Assembly: GCA_025153775.1 (NCBI GenBank)
Contig: JAOALC010000002.1
Span: forward strand, 248,001 to 312,000
Source of the DNA: SAR92 clade bacterium H231
GTDB taxonomy: Bacteria; Pseudomonadota; Gammaproteobacteria; Pseudomonadales; Porticoccaceae
DNA length: 64,000 nucleotides
Reading direction: 5' to 3'
Positions 37,389 to 46,700 of this stretch are shown in pieces (the stretch's first letter is position 1; each line of letters opens with the position of its first letter). The position numbers and the translations under genes are program-made. The notes below the pieces were generated by a model. It worked only from the letters and a program-made list of their open reading frames with translations. It had not been told where the DNA came from and did no database searches.

Positions 37389-38284
37389 GCCAATCCGTTA
37401 GCCAGCTGAGTAAAAACGCCCCATCAAACAGCAATAGCATTGATACCCATAATCTGGACCAGTGGCTGGGTGGACTAACCTTTGATCAGGCCTACCAGCA
37501 GTATGAAGACCAGGGTTATATTTTATTTAAAGAGGTGATGGATGCGGCTGCAGTGCAACAGGTGCGAGAGGCGCTGGCGCCTTTTTTAACCGCAACCGGG
37601 CGCAATGACTTTGAGGGCTTTAAAACCAATCGGGTTTACAGTCTGTTGGCCAAGGCCCCGGATGTTTTTTCGCAGATGGTAACCCACCCCCTGGCACTGG
37701 CATTTGCCGAGCGAGAACTGGGGGAATCCTGTCTGCTGTCGGCATTATTAGCGATCAATTTACATCCGGGGGAAACTGTGCAGGGCTGGCACTGTGACGA
37801 TTCTCAGGTCAGTATTCCACGCCCGCGCAGAGCTTTTGGGGTCAGTGCCTTTTGGGCCATAGATGATACAACCGAGTTAAATGGGGCTACGGAATTTATC
37901 GCTGACAGCCATAACTGGACTGAAGACAAAACCATAGCTCTGGCTGCGGTAGACGAGCTAATGGACCCCAGAGAGCGGGATCCAAACCATGATCCCCAGC
38001 CTAGGACCGATACATTTAAAGTACCCATGACCAGCGGTTCATTGCTGCTGGTTAAAAGCAGCCTCTATCACCGAGGCGGAGCAAACCTGTCCGATGCCTC
38101 GCGCCTAATAGTTACCCCTCAGTACTGCACTGGCTGGGCCCGACAGCTTGAAAATATGGCTCTGGCCATTCCGCCTGATACGGTTCGCACTCTGCCCAAG
38201 CGTGCGCGCGAATTGATTGGCTACAGTATCCATGAAGCTTTTATGGGTTATGTCGATGGAGTGCACCCAGAGAAAAGCTTATAA
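37385..38284 (+). CDS. phytanoyl-CoA dioxygenase family protein
   Basis: This 299-residue Fe(II)/2-oxoglutarate oxygenase has the iron-binding HxD in GWHCDDSQ, the second His in SSLYHRGGANLS and the 2-oxoglutarate Arg in the same region (SRLIVTP). It begins with TTG overlapping the TGA of the MEST-like hydrolase gene, so the two are translationally coupled and probably act in one pathway. Family members hydroxylate fatty acyl-CoAs and many small molecules. The substrate here is unknown. Confidence 0.88.
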   Translation: MSQSVSQLSKNAPSNSNSIDTHNLDQWLGGLTFDQAYQQYEDQGYILFKEVMDAAAVQQVREALAPFLTATGRNDFEGFKTNRVYSLLAKAPDVFSQMVTHPLALAFAERELGESCLLSALLAINLHPGETVQGWHCDDSQVSIPRPRRAFGVSAFWAIDDTTELNGATEFIADSHNWTEDKTIALAAVDELMDPRERDPNHDPQPRTDTFKVPMTSGSLLLVKSSLYHRGGANLSDASRLIVTPQYCTGWARQLENMALAIPPDTVRTLPKRARELIGYSIHEAFMGYVDGVHPEKSL

Positions 38285-38329
38285 AAAGCAAACAACTAAA
38301 GCTGGGTTATTACTAAACCAATAGACAAA

Positions 38330-39757
38330 CTAGCGGGCAAAGCCGGGCGCCTGCATATCTACCCTGCGAACCTCACCGTACTTGGCTGCGATATCCTGTA
38401 TTGCATCGGCGCGGCCGATCAGCACATATTGCAGATTGTCCCTTGGGAAATAGCTATCTATCAATCGCTCAGTCTCCGCCAGGGTCAGGCCATTTACCTT
38501 GGCTTCAAACTCATTGATAAACTCTGGCCCAAAATCAAATAGATACATATCTGCCATCAGGCTGGAGAGCTGGCCAGTGGTTTCATAATCTGGCGGAAAC
38601 TGCCCTTTGACATAGGCCTTGGCCGAATCCAATGTGGCCTGGTCTATGCCCTGCTCCCATAGTCTGGCATAGGTTGCCAGGGCCAGATCAATCGCCTCTT
38701 CAGTGGTCGAGGTTTTGGTAAAGGTACTAATTCTAAATGTGCCGCCATCTCGGAATGAGGTAAAGCCAGAGCGCGCACCATAGGTCAGACCGCTGTTTAC
38801 CCGCAGCTCATCATTGAGCCAGGAGGTAAAACGGCCACCCAGTATGGTGTTGATAACCTGCAGGCCGACAAAGTCCGGATTATCGCGGCTAATGCCCATG
38901 CCACCGATTAAGAAGGTGGTTTCAATGGCATCAGGCTTATCTACTAACAGCACTTTGGCACTGTTTGGGGCCTCTATCGGTTCAGGTGCAAGCGCTTCAA
39001 CTGCACCAGCGCCCTGCCAGTCTGAGAATAACCCCTCAACATAGGCTTTCATCTCGGCAAGCTCAAAGTCACCGGCAATGGTCAGCGCGGTATTGGCTGG
39101 CTGGTAATGAACAAGATAAAAATCCCGCACCTGCTGAAGACTCATGTTCTGCAAAGATTCACTGTCGCCAAAGCTGGGACTGCCATAGGGATGATCTGCA
39201 AAGAGCTGGGCATTAAAATAAGCACCGATCACAGCTCTTGGGCTCTCTTTAGCCTGCGCCAACGCAGCCACTTTATTTTTGAGCAGTTTGCTATATTCCG
39301 TCTGATCAAATGTGGGCCCAGTGAGCACAGCCTTAAGTAGCGGCAACATCTGCTCAGCATCTTTGGTCATAAAGTCAGCGCCTATATAGCTACCTTCAAC
39401 CCCTGAATCTGCATTTAGACTGGCGCCCAGACTATCGACCAACAACTCCGTCTCCTGCTTGGATGCCAACTTATTGCCCAGCAGTAGGCTCTGGGCTGTG
39501 ATGGATGCAATGCCAGCAACATGATCTGCGACACTGCCGGCACGCACTACGGCGTTTACAGTAATTAATGGCACCTCAGTCTGGGGCATAAGCATCAGCG
39601 TCAGGCCATTGTCCAATATCACTGTCTCGCTGGGAGGCATTTGAAAACTGCTAACCGCTGGTGCCACATTGGTCACTGTCTGAGGATCTGGGGCGCAGGC
39701 TGAGAGAGAAAATACTAACCCGACAGCAGCGGTTGCGGTGACTAGTTGTCTGATCAT
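38330..39757 (-). CDS. M16 family peptidase subunit lacking the zinc motif, lipoprotein
   Basis: This 475-residue pitrilysin-family protein has a lipoprotein signal (SLSACAP). It lacks the inverted HxxEH zinc motif; the equivalent region reads SVADHVAGIAS. The R/Y motif region near the C-terminus is present. It overlaps the active M16 gene at 39754 by 4 nt (ATGA), the arrangement of two-subunit M16B peptidases in which one subunit is catalytic and the other binds substrate. It is probably a periplasmic lipoprotein. Confidence 0.88.
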   Translation of the reverse strand: MIRQLVTATAAVGLVFSLSACAPDPQTVTNVAPAVSSFQMPPSETVILDNGLTLMLMPQTEVPLITVNAVVRAGSVADHVAGIASITAQSLLLGNKLASKQETELLVDSLGASLNADSGVEGSYIGADFMTKDAEQMLPLLKAVLTGPTFDQTEYSKLLKNKVAALAQAKESPRAVIGAYFNAQLFADHPYGSPSFGDSESLQNMSLQQVRDFYLVHYQPANTALTIAGDFELAEMKAYVEGLFSDWQGAGAVEALAPEPIEAPNSAKVLLVDKPDAIETTFLIGGMGISRDNPDFVGLQVINTILGGRFTSWLNDELRVNSGLTYGARSGFTSFRDGGTFRISTFTKTSTTEEAIDLALATYARLWEQGIDQATLDSAKAYVKGQFPPDYETTGQLSSLMADMYLFDFGPEFINEFEAKVNGLTLAETERLIDSYFPRDNLQYVLIGRADAIQDIAAKYGEVRRVDMQAPGFAR

Positions 39758-41073
39758 TGATCCAGCTCCTCCTCTGCAGCCAGCACTCCCACCGTTCGAT
39801 TGGCCCGGATAAAGTATTGGCTGGCAACACGCTGTATATCTTGAGGCGTCACTTTGTTGTATTCCTCTGGAGCACTAAATAATTTTCCGTAGCTACCCAT
39901 AAACAATTCAAAGGTGCCTATGGTATTCGCCTTGCCATTGATGGTTTCTAGGGTGCGATAAAAATCCATGAGACGCAGATTTTTAACTTTCTCTAATTCA
40001 GCGGCTGTTACACCAGTGTCGGAGACCTTGGCAATCTCAGCTAACAGGGCCTGCTCTAGTTTGGCGGCATCAGTATCCGCTGCTGCCACTGCGTAGAAGT
40101 AAAATAAATTGGGATCAAAGCTCTCGGGCATATAGGTTTCTACACCCAGTGCAATCTGATTATTGACCAGGGACTGATACAGGCGCGAGCTTTTGCCCTC
40201 GCCCAAAATAGCGGCCAGCAAATCCAAGGCATAATGGTCTGGGTGAGCTGTCTCGGGAATATGATAAGCCAACATCAGATTGGGCGTACTAACCGAAGCT
40301 TTTTTAACAAACACCCGGCGCTCGCCTTTTTGCTCGGGCTCTAGGGTTTTAATCTCTCTGGGCGGGGCCTTGGCGGGAATTGGTGCAAAGTACTTATCGG
40401 CCATGGCTCTGACCTCCGCGAGCTTTACATCACCGGCAATCACCACCACGGCATTGTTGGGAGCATAGTAGGTGCTGTGATACTCACGCAGATCCTCCAG
40501 GGACCAGGCGGCAATATCAGATTCATGACCAATCACTGACCAGGAATAAGGGTGAGCTCGAAAGGCCGCGCCTTTTAACTCTTCCTGCAGTACGCGCCAG
40601 TTAGAGTTTTCCAAACCTGTGGTGCGCTCGGAAGCAACCACACCGCGCTCGGACTCAACCATTGCTGCATCTATATCCAGACGGGCAATTCGGTCGGCTT
40701 CCAGATCAAAAATAGTCTCCATGGCGCCAGCCGGGAACCAGTTGGTGTAAACAGTGACATTTTCGGAGGTATAGGCATTGTTGGCGCCGCCGGCAGCTTC
40801 CATGGTGCGGTCGAACATCTTGGGGCCAAACTTGGCTGAGCCATTGAACATCATATGCTCAAAGAAATGTGAGATGCCAGTAATGCCTGGCACCTCATTG
40901 CGCGAACCCACCTTCCAGAACAGATACATATTGGCATTGGGAATAGAGCTATCTTCCAGCACCAATATCTTCATACCATTGTCGAGGGTAAAACTTTTAA
41001 TATCCTCCTGGGTGGTCGCCTGAACTGAAAGCGCCATCATGGAGGTTATCAGCGTCAGCGCAATGTTTTTCAT
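39754..41073 (-). CDS. M16 family zinc peptidase (catalytic subunit)
   Basis: This 439-residue protein has a signal peptide (ending SVQATTQ) and the HxxEH motif in GISHFFEHMMFNGS. The downstream zinc-ligand Glu region (ESERGVVASERTT) is also seen. It is the catalytic partner of the protein encoded at 38330, with which it overlaps by 4 nt. The pair would degrade peptides in the periplasm. The gene follows the MFS gene at 41121 by 47 nt. Confidence 0.9.
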   Translation of the reverse strand: MKNIALTLITSMMALSVQATTQEDIKSFTLDNGMKILVLEDSSIPNANMYLFWKVGSRNEVPGITGISHFFEHMMFNGSAKFGPKMFDRTMEAAGGANNAYTSENVTVYTNWFPAGAMETIFDLEADRIARLDIDAAMVESERGVVASERTTGLENSNWRVLQEELKGAAFRAHPYSWSVIGHESDIAAWSLEDLREYHSTYYAPNNAVVVIAGDVKLAEVRAMADKYFAPIPAKAPPREIKTLEPEQKGERRVFVKKASVSTPNLMLAYHIPETAHPDHYALDLLAAILGEGKSSRLYQSLVNNQIALGVETYMPESFDPNLFYFYAVAAADTDAAKLEQALLAEIAKVSDTGVTAAELEKVKNLRLMDFYRTLETINGKANTIGTFELFMGSYGKLFSAPEEYNKVTPQDIQRVASQYFIRANRTVGVLAAEEELDQ

Positions 41074-41120
41074 GGGTCCACCTCGGTACTATCCAATTGT
41101 TGCTCTAACCAACAGCTGCT

Positions 41121-42440
41121 CTAGCCATTATTTAATTCATGATTGCGCTTTTCTGCAGCAGCCCAGTCTCTTGGCAATACCCGCGAGACCACCATAAAGC
41201 TGATAATCGAGGGTATAAACATAGCGCAGGTCACAGTCATAGCGTAGCGAATCGACTCCAGCTCTGTACTGCCATCTTTAAATATATCCGCCAGCCAGCC
41301 AGTAAATGTAGGCCCACCGCCCAGAGCAACCATATTGAGGATAAAGAAAAACAGTGCCGTGGACATGGCGCGCATATTAATCGGCGCCAGGGTCTGCGCA
41401 ATGGCAAAACTGGGCCCCAGATAAATACCCAAAAACAGTAAAAACACCGTGGTAAATGCCAAGTGAACCCATACCGACGACACCCAGAAACTAACCACTC
41501 CTATGGGTAGGCATATACCTATGGCGATAGCAGGTAGCCAGCCATAGGCCCGGATATCCTTGCCTCCCCACCAATCCGCCAGCTTGGCGCCAAAAAACGC
41601 ACCCCCGGCATAGGTTGTGCCATTAATAACACCCAGAGCAATCACCAGCGTCTGAAAATCGAACGCCGGGTCCAGTAGCACTAGAAATTTAGTCTGAAAT
41701 GCCGAGGTCGCATAGGACACAAAAGAACCAAAGGCGATGCCAAAGCACATAGCCCACCAGGCTGGTATCTTAACTAGAATGCTTAGAGAGTCTTTAAAAG
41801 GTGGCTGGACAATCTTTTTGCCCACATCCAACTCCATGGCGCCACGCACAGGCTCACGAAGCACTAATTTAACCACCACCGCCAAACCGATTCCGGTAAG
41901 GCCCAGAAAAATAAAGATACGACGCCAATCCACATCTTCGCCGGAGGAACCCATCAGAGATGCAGTGGCAAAATAGGCGGCCATAATGCCCAGAGGAATA
42001 CCCATGGAGTACACCCCCAGAGCCCCAGCTCGCTCTTCTTTGGGATACAGGTCGGAAATAATTGAATGGGAGGGAGGGCTGCCGCCCGCTTCACCGACAC
42101 CCACACCCATACGTGCCAAACCAATCTGCATAAAGTTACCGGCCAGACCAGTTAATGCTGTAAAGCCGCTCCACACCGCCAGAGCAACAGCCAGTATATT
42201 GACTCGATTATAGCGATCCGCCAACCAGGCAATGGGAATAGCAATCAGGGTGTAAAAGGTGGCGAAGGCCAGGCCAATTAACAGCCCTAACTGGGTATTA
42301 GTCAGACCCAGATCCGCTTGAATAAAGGGAGCCAAAATACCCACAATTTGGCGGTCGATAAAGTTAAATCCATAAACTATGGTTAGTAGAACCAGAACCA
42401 TACTGCGATAGTTTTTACTTGGTGGTTTTTGATCTGTCAT
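41121..42440 (-). CDS. MFS transporter (spinster-like)
   Basis: This 439-residue protein has about 12 membrane segments. The N-terminus (YGFNFIDRQIVGILAPFIQADLGLTNTQLGLL), the loop motif WLADRYNRV and the region GVGEAGGSPPSHSIISDLYP are typical of the spinster-type MFS subfamily common in environmental proteobacteria. The substrate is not known; lipids, sugars or organic acids are all possible. It is the first gene of a group with the M16 peptidase pair, although a common function is not evident. Confidence 0.87.
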   Translation of the reverse strand: MTDQKPPSKNYRSMVLVLLTIVYGFNFIDRQIVGILAPFIQADLGLTNTQLGLLIGLAFATFYTLIAIPIAWLADRYNRVNILAVALAVWSGFTALTGLAGNFMQIGLARMGVGVGEAGGSPPSHSIISDLYPKEERAGALGVYSMGIPLGIMAAYFATASLMGSSGEDVDWRRIFIFLGLTGIGLAVVVKLVLREPVRGAMELDVGKKIVQPPFKDSLSILVKIPAWWAMCFGIAFGSFVSYATSAFQTKFLVLLDPAFDFQTLVIALGVINGTTYAGGAFFGAKLADWWGGKDIRAYGWLPAIAIGICLPIGVVSFWVSSVWVHLAFTTVFLLFLGIYLGPSFAIAQTLAPINMRAMSTALFFFILNMVALGGGPTFTGWLADIFKDGSTELESIRYAMTVTCAMFIPSIISFMVVSRVLPRDWAAAEKRNHELNNG

Positions 42441-42662
42441 AGAAGCCCGCTTAATTCTACCTTGACGGTAGTGTTTATTGTTTTTGTCGCCTTTAGGCTA
42501 CGTCACTAGATGTGATAGAGCAAGCCAGCTGGCCAATTTAAAGACAATATTGTCTAACAGAGCAATAGCCCAGCCTATAGAGCCCAGTATTTTGGCCCGG
42601 CCTTCAGGAGTAAAACCCGGCATTGTGTTACCCTGCTGTGATACTAATAACAACAATTCTCT

Positions 42663-44249
42663 ATGAGCAACCAAGTCAGCAACAAAAACAGCCAGCCCGA
42701 AGTCGATTGGGCCATCTTTATCCCTGCAGTAATCATTGTTCTCACCTGCGCCATTCCACTGATGATTTTCCCTGATAGTGCGGCCCAGATACTGGTTGAT
42801 AGCCGCAGAGCCATAATGAGTAACTTTCTGTGGCTGTATCTATCGGTGGGCATTGCCGCTGTGCTGTTCTGCCTGTGGCTGGCCTTTGGCCCCTATGCCC
42901 ATGTAAAACTAGGTGCCGCTGACGAGCCCCCAGAGTATTCCGATACCCATTGGGTTGCCATGATGTTTACCGCGGCCATTGGTGCAGGTGTAATAGCCTG
43001 GGGCTTTGCAGAGCCGATTTATTATCTGCAAACGCCACCTATGGGTATTGAGGTGGGCTCTTCCAAGTCTTTTGAGTGGGCCCATATGTACCCGTTATTT
43101 CACTGGGGCATTATGGGTTGGGCGATCTATGCAGTGCCCGCCGTACCCATAGCTTATATGCTCTATGTGAAGCGCTATCGCACTCTGCGTATCAGTAGCG
43201 CCTGCGATGCTGTGCTGCCGGCAAGAGGTCGCAGCCAGATTAAAACGCTGATCGATATCTTTATTGTGTTGGGGATTGTTGGCGGCGTTGCCACCTCGCT
43301 GGGGCTAGGTGTGCCTCTGTTATCAGCCATGCTCGCCACCCTGTTTGATATTCCCGACAGCATGCTAATCAAGATGGTAGTACTGGCCTTCTGGACTGCG
43401 CTCTTTGGTGCCAGTGTATATCGCGGCCTTAGGTCTGGTATCAAGGTGCTGGCCGATATCAATATAGCTTTGGCTGTTGCGGCGATTATCTTTGTACTTA
43501 TCGCTGGTCCCGGAATTTTTATTATGGATCTGACAGTCAACAGCATCGGTTTGATGTTCAGTAACTTTGTCAGCCTGGCAACCTGGACTGATCCCATAGA
43601 AAACGGCAGCTTCCCCGAAGACTGGACCGGCTTTTACTGGGCCTGGTGGCTGGCGTACACAGGCATGATCGGGTTATTTTTTGCGCGTATTTCCCGGGGC
43701 CGAACCATTCGCCAGATGGTTTTGGGCGTGATTGGCTGGGGCTGTCTGGGCACCTGGTTATTTATGGCCATTATGGGTGGCTACTCTCTGTATCTGGAGA
43801 CAACTGGTAGCCTAGCGGTGCAAGAAATTTTGGCCACCCAAGGCATGTCTTTTGTAAATGCATTGGTGATTCAGAGCATGCCACTGGGCAAGTTTACCCT
43901 AGCCGCATTTACCCTGTTATCAATTATCTTTTATGCTACCAGTATTGATTCAGCCGCCTATGTGCTCTCGAGTATCTGCGCTAAAAACCTAGCAGCAGAT
44001 GCCGAACCCAAACGTTGGAATCGCGTGGCCTGGGCTCTATTGCTTGCCCTTATCACTGCAGGTATATTGCAATCTGGAGCACTGAATACCGTTATGTCAG
44101 CCACCGTACTGAGCTCTGTGCCGTTAATTCCAATTATGATACTGCTGTGCCTGTCGCTAGTGCGCTGGCTCAATCAGGACTTTGGTGAAAAGGTGCGTCA
44201 TAGAGAGTTAACCACACAGGATGCCACTGATAGCTGTGACAGTGGGTAA
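42663..44249 (+). CDS. BCCT family transporter
   Basis: This 528-residue membrane protein with about 12 segments has the BCCT signatures GIAAVLFCLWLAFGPY, FTAAIGAGVIAWGFAEP, FHWGIMGWAIYA and FYWAWWLAYTGMIGLFFARISRGRTIR. These transporters carry betaine, choline, carnitine or DMSP, driven by Na+ or H+. The aromatic substrate-binding stretch is present (WAWWLAYTG). The start ATG has no clear ribosome site. It is followed 12 nt later by an aldo/keto reductase gene. The marine setting makes betaine or DMSP uptake plausible. Confidence 0.9.
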   Translation: MSNQVSNKNSQPEVDWAIFIPAVIIVLTCAIPLMIFPDSAAQILVDSRRAIMSNFLWLYLSVGIAAVLFCLWLAFGPYAHVKLGAADEPPEYSDTHWVAMMFTAAIGAGVIAWGFAEPIYYLQTPPMGIEVGSSKSFEWAHMYPLFHWGIMGWAIYAVPAVPIAYMLYVKRYRTLRISSACDAVLPARGRSQIKTLIDIFIVLGIVGGVATSLGLGVPLLSAMLATLFDIPDSMLIKMVVLAFWTALFGASVYRGLRSGIKVLADINIALAVAAIIFVLIAGPGIFIMDLTVNSIGLMFSNFVSLATWTDPIENGSFPEDWTGFYWAWWLAYTGMIGLFFARISRGRTIRQMVLGVIGWGCLGTWLFMAIMGGYSLYLETTGSLAVQEILATQGMSFVNALVIQSMPLGKFTLAAFTLLSIIFYATSIDSAAYVLSSICAKNLAADAEPKRWNRVAWALLLALITAGILQSGALNTVMSATVLSSVPLIPIMILLCLSLVRWLNQDFGEKVRHRELTTQDATDSCDSG

Positions 44250-44276
44250 CACTTAGTCAAATTGAGAATTCAAAGC

Positions 44277-45185
44277 ATGGAAAAAATAATACTGGGTAAT
44301 ACAGGGGCCAGTGAAAGCCTGTCGGTGTCGCGCATCATCTATGGCATGTGGCGACTGGGAGATGACCCCGATACTTCACCCAAGCATATACAGGCTAAAA
44401 TTGAAGCATGCCTGGAGCAGGGTGTCAGCACCTTCGATCAGGCCGATATCTACGGCGCCTATACAGCCGAAGGGCTTTTAGGGGCCGCATTAAAACAGGC
44501 GCCTGCCCTGCGCGGGCAAATGGAAATTATCACCAAGTGCGATATTGTGGCACCTATAGGTATGCATGCCGACAAGCGGGTCAAATATTATGACAGTTCA
44601 CAGCCTGCCATTAATCAAGCTGTTGATCGCTCTTTGCAAGAGATGGCAATAGAACAAATAGACCTGCTGCTGATTCATCGCCCAGATCCATTGATGGATG
44701 CGGATGAAACAGGCGAGGCACTTGATGGGCTGATTGCGAGCGGCAAAGTTAAGACCCTGGGTGTATCTAACTTTCGACCCTGGGATATGGACCTATTGCA
44801 GTCCCGCATGAACAACAGATTGGTTGCAAACCAGATCGAAATCAGCCTTGCTGAAAATACCGCACTGACCAATGGCGATCTCGCCTATCTGCAGCAGCAC
44901 AAAATCGCTCCCATGGCCTGGTCGCCACTGGCCGGTGGGCAGTTGCTGCAAGACAGTCGGTCACCGCTGGGAATGAAGCTTAAAGAGATGGCAGCAATGC
45001 ATGGGGTTGCACCCTCCTCTATGGCTGTAGCCTGGCTGCTCAGACACCCGGCTGCTATTTTGCCGGTTATGGGCAGCAATAGCATTGAGCGGATTAAGCT
45101 GTTTGGCGAGGCAATGAATGTTCAGTTAGACAGGCAATCCTGGTTTGAATTACTGGAAGCCGCAATGGGGCACGAAGTCGCTTAG
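44277..45185 (+). CDS. aldo/keto reductase (YdhF-like)
   Basis: This NADPH-dependent aldo/keto reductase has about 302 residues. A TTG 15 nt upstream is also in frame, but the ATG at 44277 is preferred. Motifs are FDQADIYGAY (catalytic Asp and Tyr), the Lys in TKCDI, LLIHRPDPLMD (catalytic His), GVSNFRPWDMDLL and the C-terminal LPVMGSNSIERI for the cofactor phosphate. It resembles E. coli YdhF. The physiological substrate is unknown. It is probably co-transcribed with the BCCT gene. Confidence 0.88.
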   Translation: MEKIILGNTGASESLSVSRIIYGMWRLGDDPDTSPKHIQAKIEACLEQGVSTFDQADIYGAYTAEGLLGAALKQAPALRGQMEIITKCDIVAPIGMHADKRVKYYDSSQPAINQAVDRSLQEMAIEQIDLLLIHRPDPLMDADETGEALDGLIASGKVKTLGVSNFRPWDMDLLQSRMNNRLVANQIEISLAENTALTNGDLAYLQQHKIAPMAWSPLAGGQLLQDSRSPLGMKLKEMAAMHGVAPSSMAVAWLLRHPAAILPVMGSNSIERIKLFGEAMNVQLDRQSWFELLEAAMGHEVA

Positions 45186-45267
45186 ATAAGGTGCCTTCGA
45201 AAGCTCCCTCAGAAAATTATTTAAAAAAACTAACAACTGGCCATCAGAGCCAGCAAAAAGGGGATAT

Positions 45268-46179
45268 ATGATTACCTGGTATATAGAGTATGAATACTGG
45301 GTTGCCGCAGTGCAGCTAATACTGGCCATGCTGGGTATGGGGGCTGGTCTGCAAATTACCGATTTTCAAAAAGTCGCCATGCAGCCCAAGGCAGCAACCC
45401 TGGGTCTATTGATGCAGCTTGTGGTGGTGCCCTTAATCGCCCTTGGGTTTATCCTGTTCACCGACCTGCCTCCCGGTATGCTGATTGGCATTGCTATTGT
45501 CGCATCTATTCCCGGTGGTACTGTATCCAATATTTTTACCTTTATGGCGCGGGGCAATGTGCCTCTATCCATTAGTATCACCGCACTGACATCAGTGGCC
45601 TGCCTAGTTACCACCCCAGCGATTTTAGACTTTCTAATCTCCGACTATATGACTGATAGCTTTGTAATGCCGGCCCAAAAAGTCGCTATCGAAATAGGCC
45701 TTTGTCTACTGTTACCCCTTGCTTTGGGTATGGCGTTTTTAAAATATTTTCCCGCCTACGCAAAGCGCTTTTCTGCATTCTGCATCCGTGGCTCTCTGGC
45801 TGGTATTGGCATGATAGTAATCGGCTCACTGGGAGCTGGCAGACTCAACTTTGCCAATATGGCCGGCGGTGATATTGCAGTTCTCTGTGGGTTTATTCTC
45901 AGCCTAAGCTTTGTAGCTATGTGGCTAACCAAGAGCTTTGGCCTGGCGAGTCAAGACAACAGAGCCATTGAGATGGAAGTGGTGGTACGAAATATTAATC
46001 TGGGTTTCTTGCTCAAGGTATCGCTATTTCCAACGGTGGCGGGAGAAAGCAACCCGATGGCGGATATGGCCCTGTTTACCATGCTTCTATATGGTGGATG
46101 GCAACTGGCCGCAGGTGTCTTTCTAATCTTTTGGCGACGTAAACAACCCCTACTCGACACAACGAATTTGGCAAGCTGA
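45268..46179 (+). CDS. bile acid:sodium symporter (BASS) family transporter
   Basis: This 303-residue protein has about 8-9 membrane segments and the BASS pattern MLGMGAGLQITDFQKV, then VASIPGGTVSNIFTFMARGN and SITALTSVACLVTTP. BASS proteins co-transport organic anions such as pyruvate, pantothenate or sterol acids with Na+. A GGGGATAT ribosome site precedes the ATG. It follows the aldo/keto reductase gene by about 80 nt in the same direction. Confidence 0.89.
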   Translation: MITWYIEYEYWVAAVQLILAMLGMGAGLQITDFQKVAMQPKAATLGLLMQLVVVPLIALGFILFTDLPPGMLIGIAIVASIPGGTVSNIFTFMARGNVPLSISITALTSVACLVTTPAILDFLISDYMTDSFVMPAQKVAIEIGLCLLLPLALGMAFLKYFPAYAKRFSAFCIRGSLAGIGMIVIGSLGAGRLNFANMAGGDIAVLCGFILSLSFVAMWLTKSFGLASQDNRAIEMEVVVRNINLGFLLKVSLFPTVAGESNPMADMALFTMLLYGGWQLAAGVFLIFWRRKQPLLDTTNLAS

Positions 46180-46192
46180 ACTCGCAGAAACA

Positions 46193-46489
46193 TCAGGCCT
46201 GTGCAATAACCGGATAGCTGGCCAAAGTTTGATCCGCAAGCTGTTGCGCATAGCCATTGGCTTTAATTACGTCACCCATCATTAATAACGCAGGGGATGG
46301 CAGCGGCATGGCTTTTACGCGTTCGGCAATATCGCTGATAGTACCCAGTACGACCTGCTGATCATTAATTACGGTGACATTATCTACCTCCATTAAAGCG
46401 GTCAAACCATTGTAAGAAGCAGATTTGTAGGTCAGTCTGGATTTTAATGTTGATGCATTAACGCACCATAAATTACCCTGTAAAAACAA
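46193..46489 (-). pseudogene. remnant of uroporphyrinogen-III C-methyltransferase (3' part)
   Basis: The last 60 or so codons, from about 46370 down to 46193, read VVLGTISDIAERVKAMPLPSPALLMMGDVIK. This matches the end of CobA/CysG-type SAM uroporphyrinogen-III methyltransferases (normally about 250-280 residues). The first 40 codons have no recognisable relation to that family, and the catalytic N-terminal domain is missing. I read this as a truncated fossil gene at the border between the BASS transporter and the glucan locus. Confidence 0.65.
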
Positions 46490-46520
46490 TTATGCGCTGT
46501 TTTAAAGCACGGATAGTACT

Positions 46521-46697
46521 CTAGAGATAAGTCAGAAAATAATCAGAGACAGGTTTTTCGATATAGTCCGAGTCCGACGGCCAGGCTCTGGCGTGGCTTT
46601 GACGGGGTGATTGCCACCACTCTTTGGGCTCATTGGCTGCACCCCTGGAGACGCCGAAAACACCAATGCTTTGAATATTTTGTGGGGGCTGATTAGG
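46521..46697 (-). pseudogene. start-less open frame, probable remnant of a gene 3' end
   Basis: Directly after the GH3 stop (TGA TAG in frame), the same frame stays open for 58 codons to a TAG at 46521-46523. It contains protein-like text such as GVFGVSRGAANEPKEWWQ and SDYIEKPVSDYF. There is no ATG, GTG or TTG in it. It may be the tail of a gene whose front was lost when the GH3/glucan block was placed here. I do not recognise the family. Confidence 0.35.
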
Positions 46698-46700
46698 CTA

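Noticed and set aside
42457-42471. Short palindrome CTACCTTGACGGTAG between the MFS and BCCT genes
   Set aside because: Only five-base arms. It could be an operator, but nothing else supports it and no second copy is seen.
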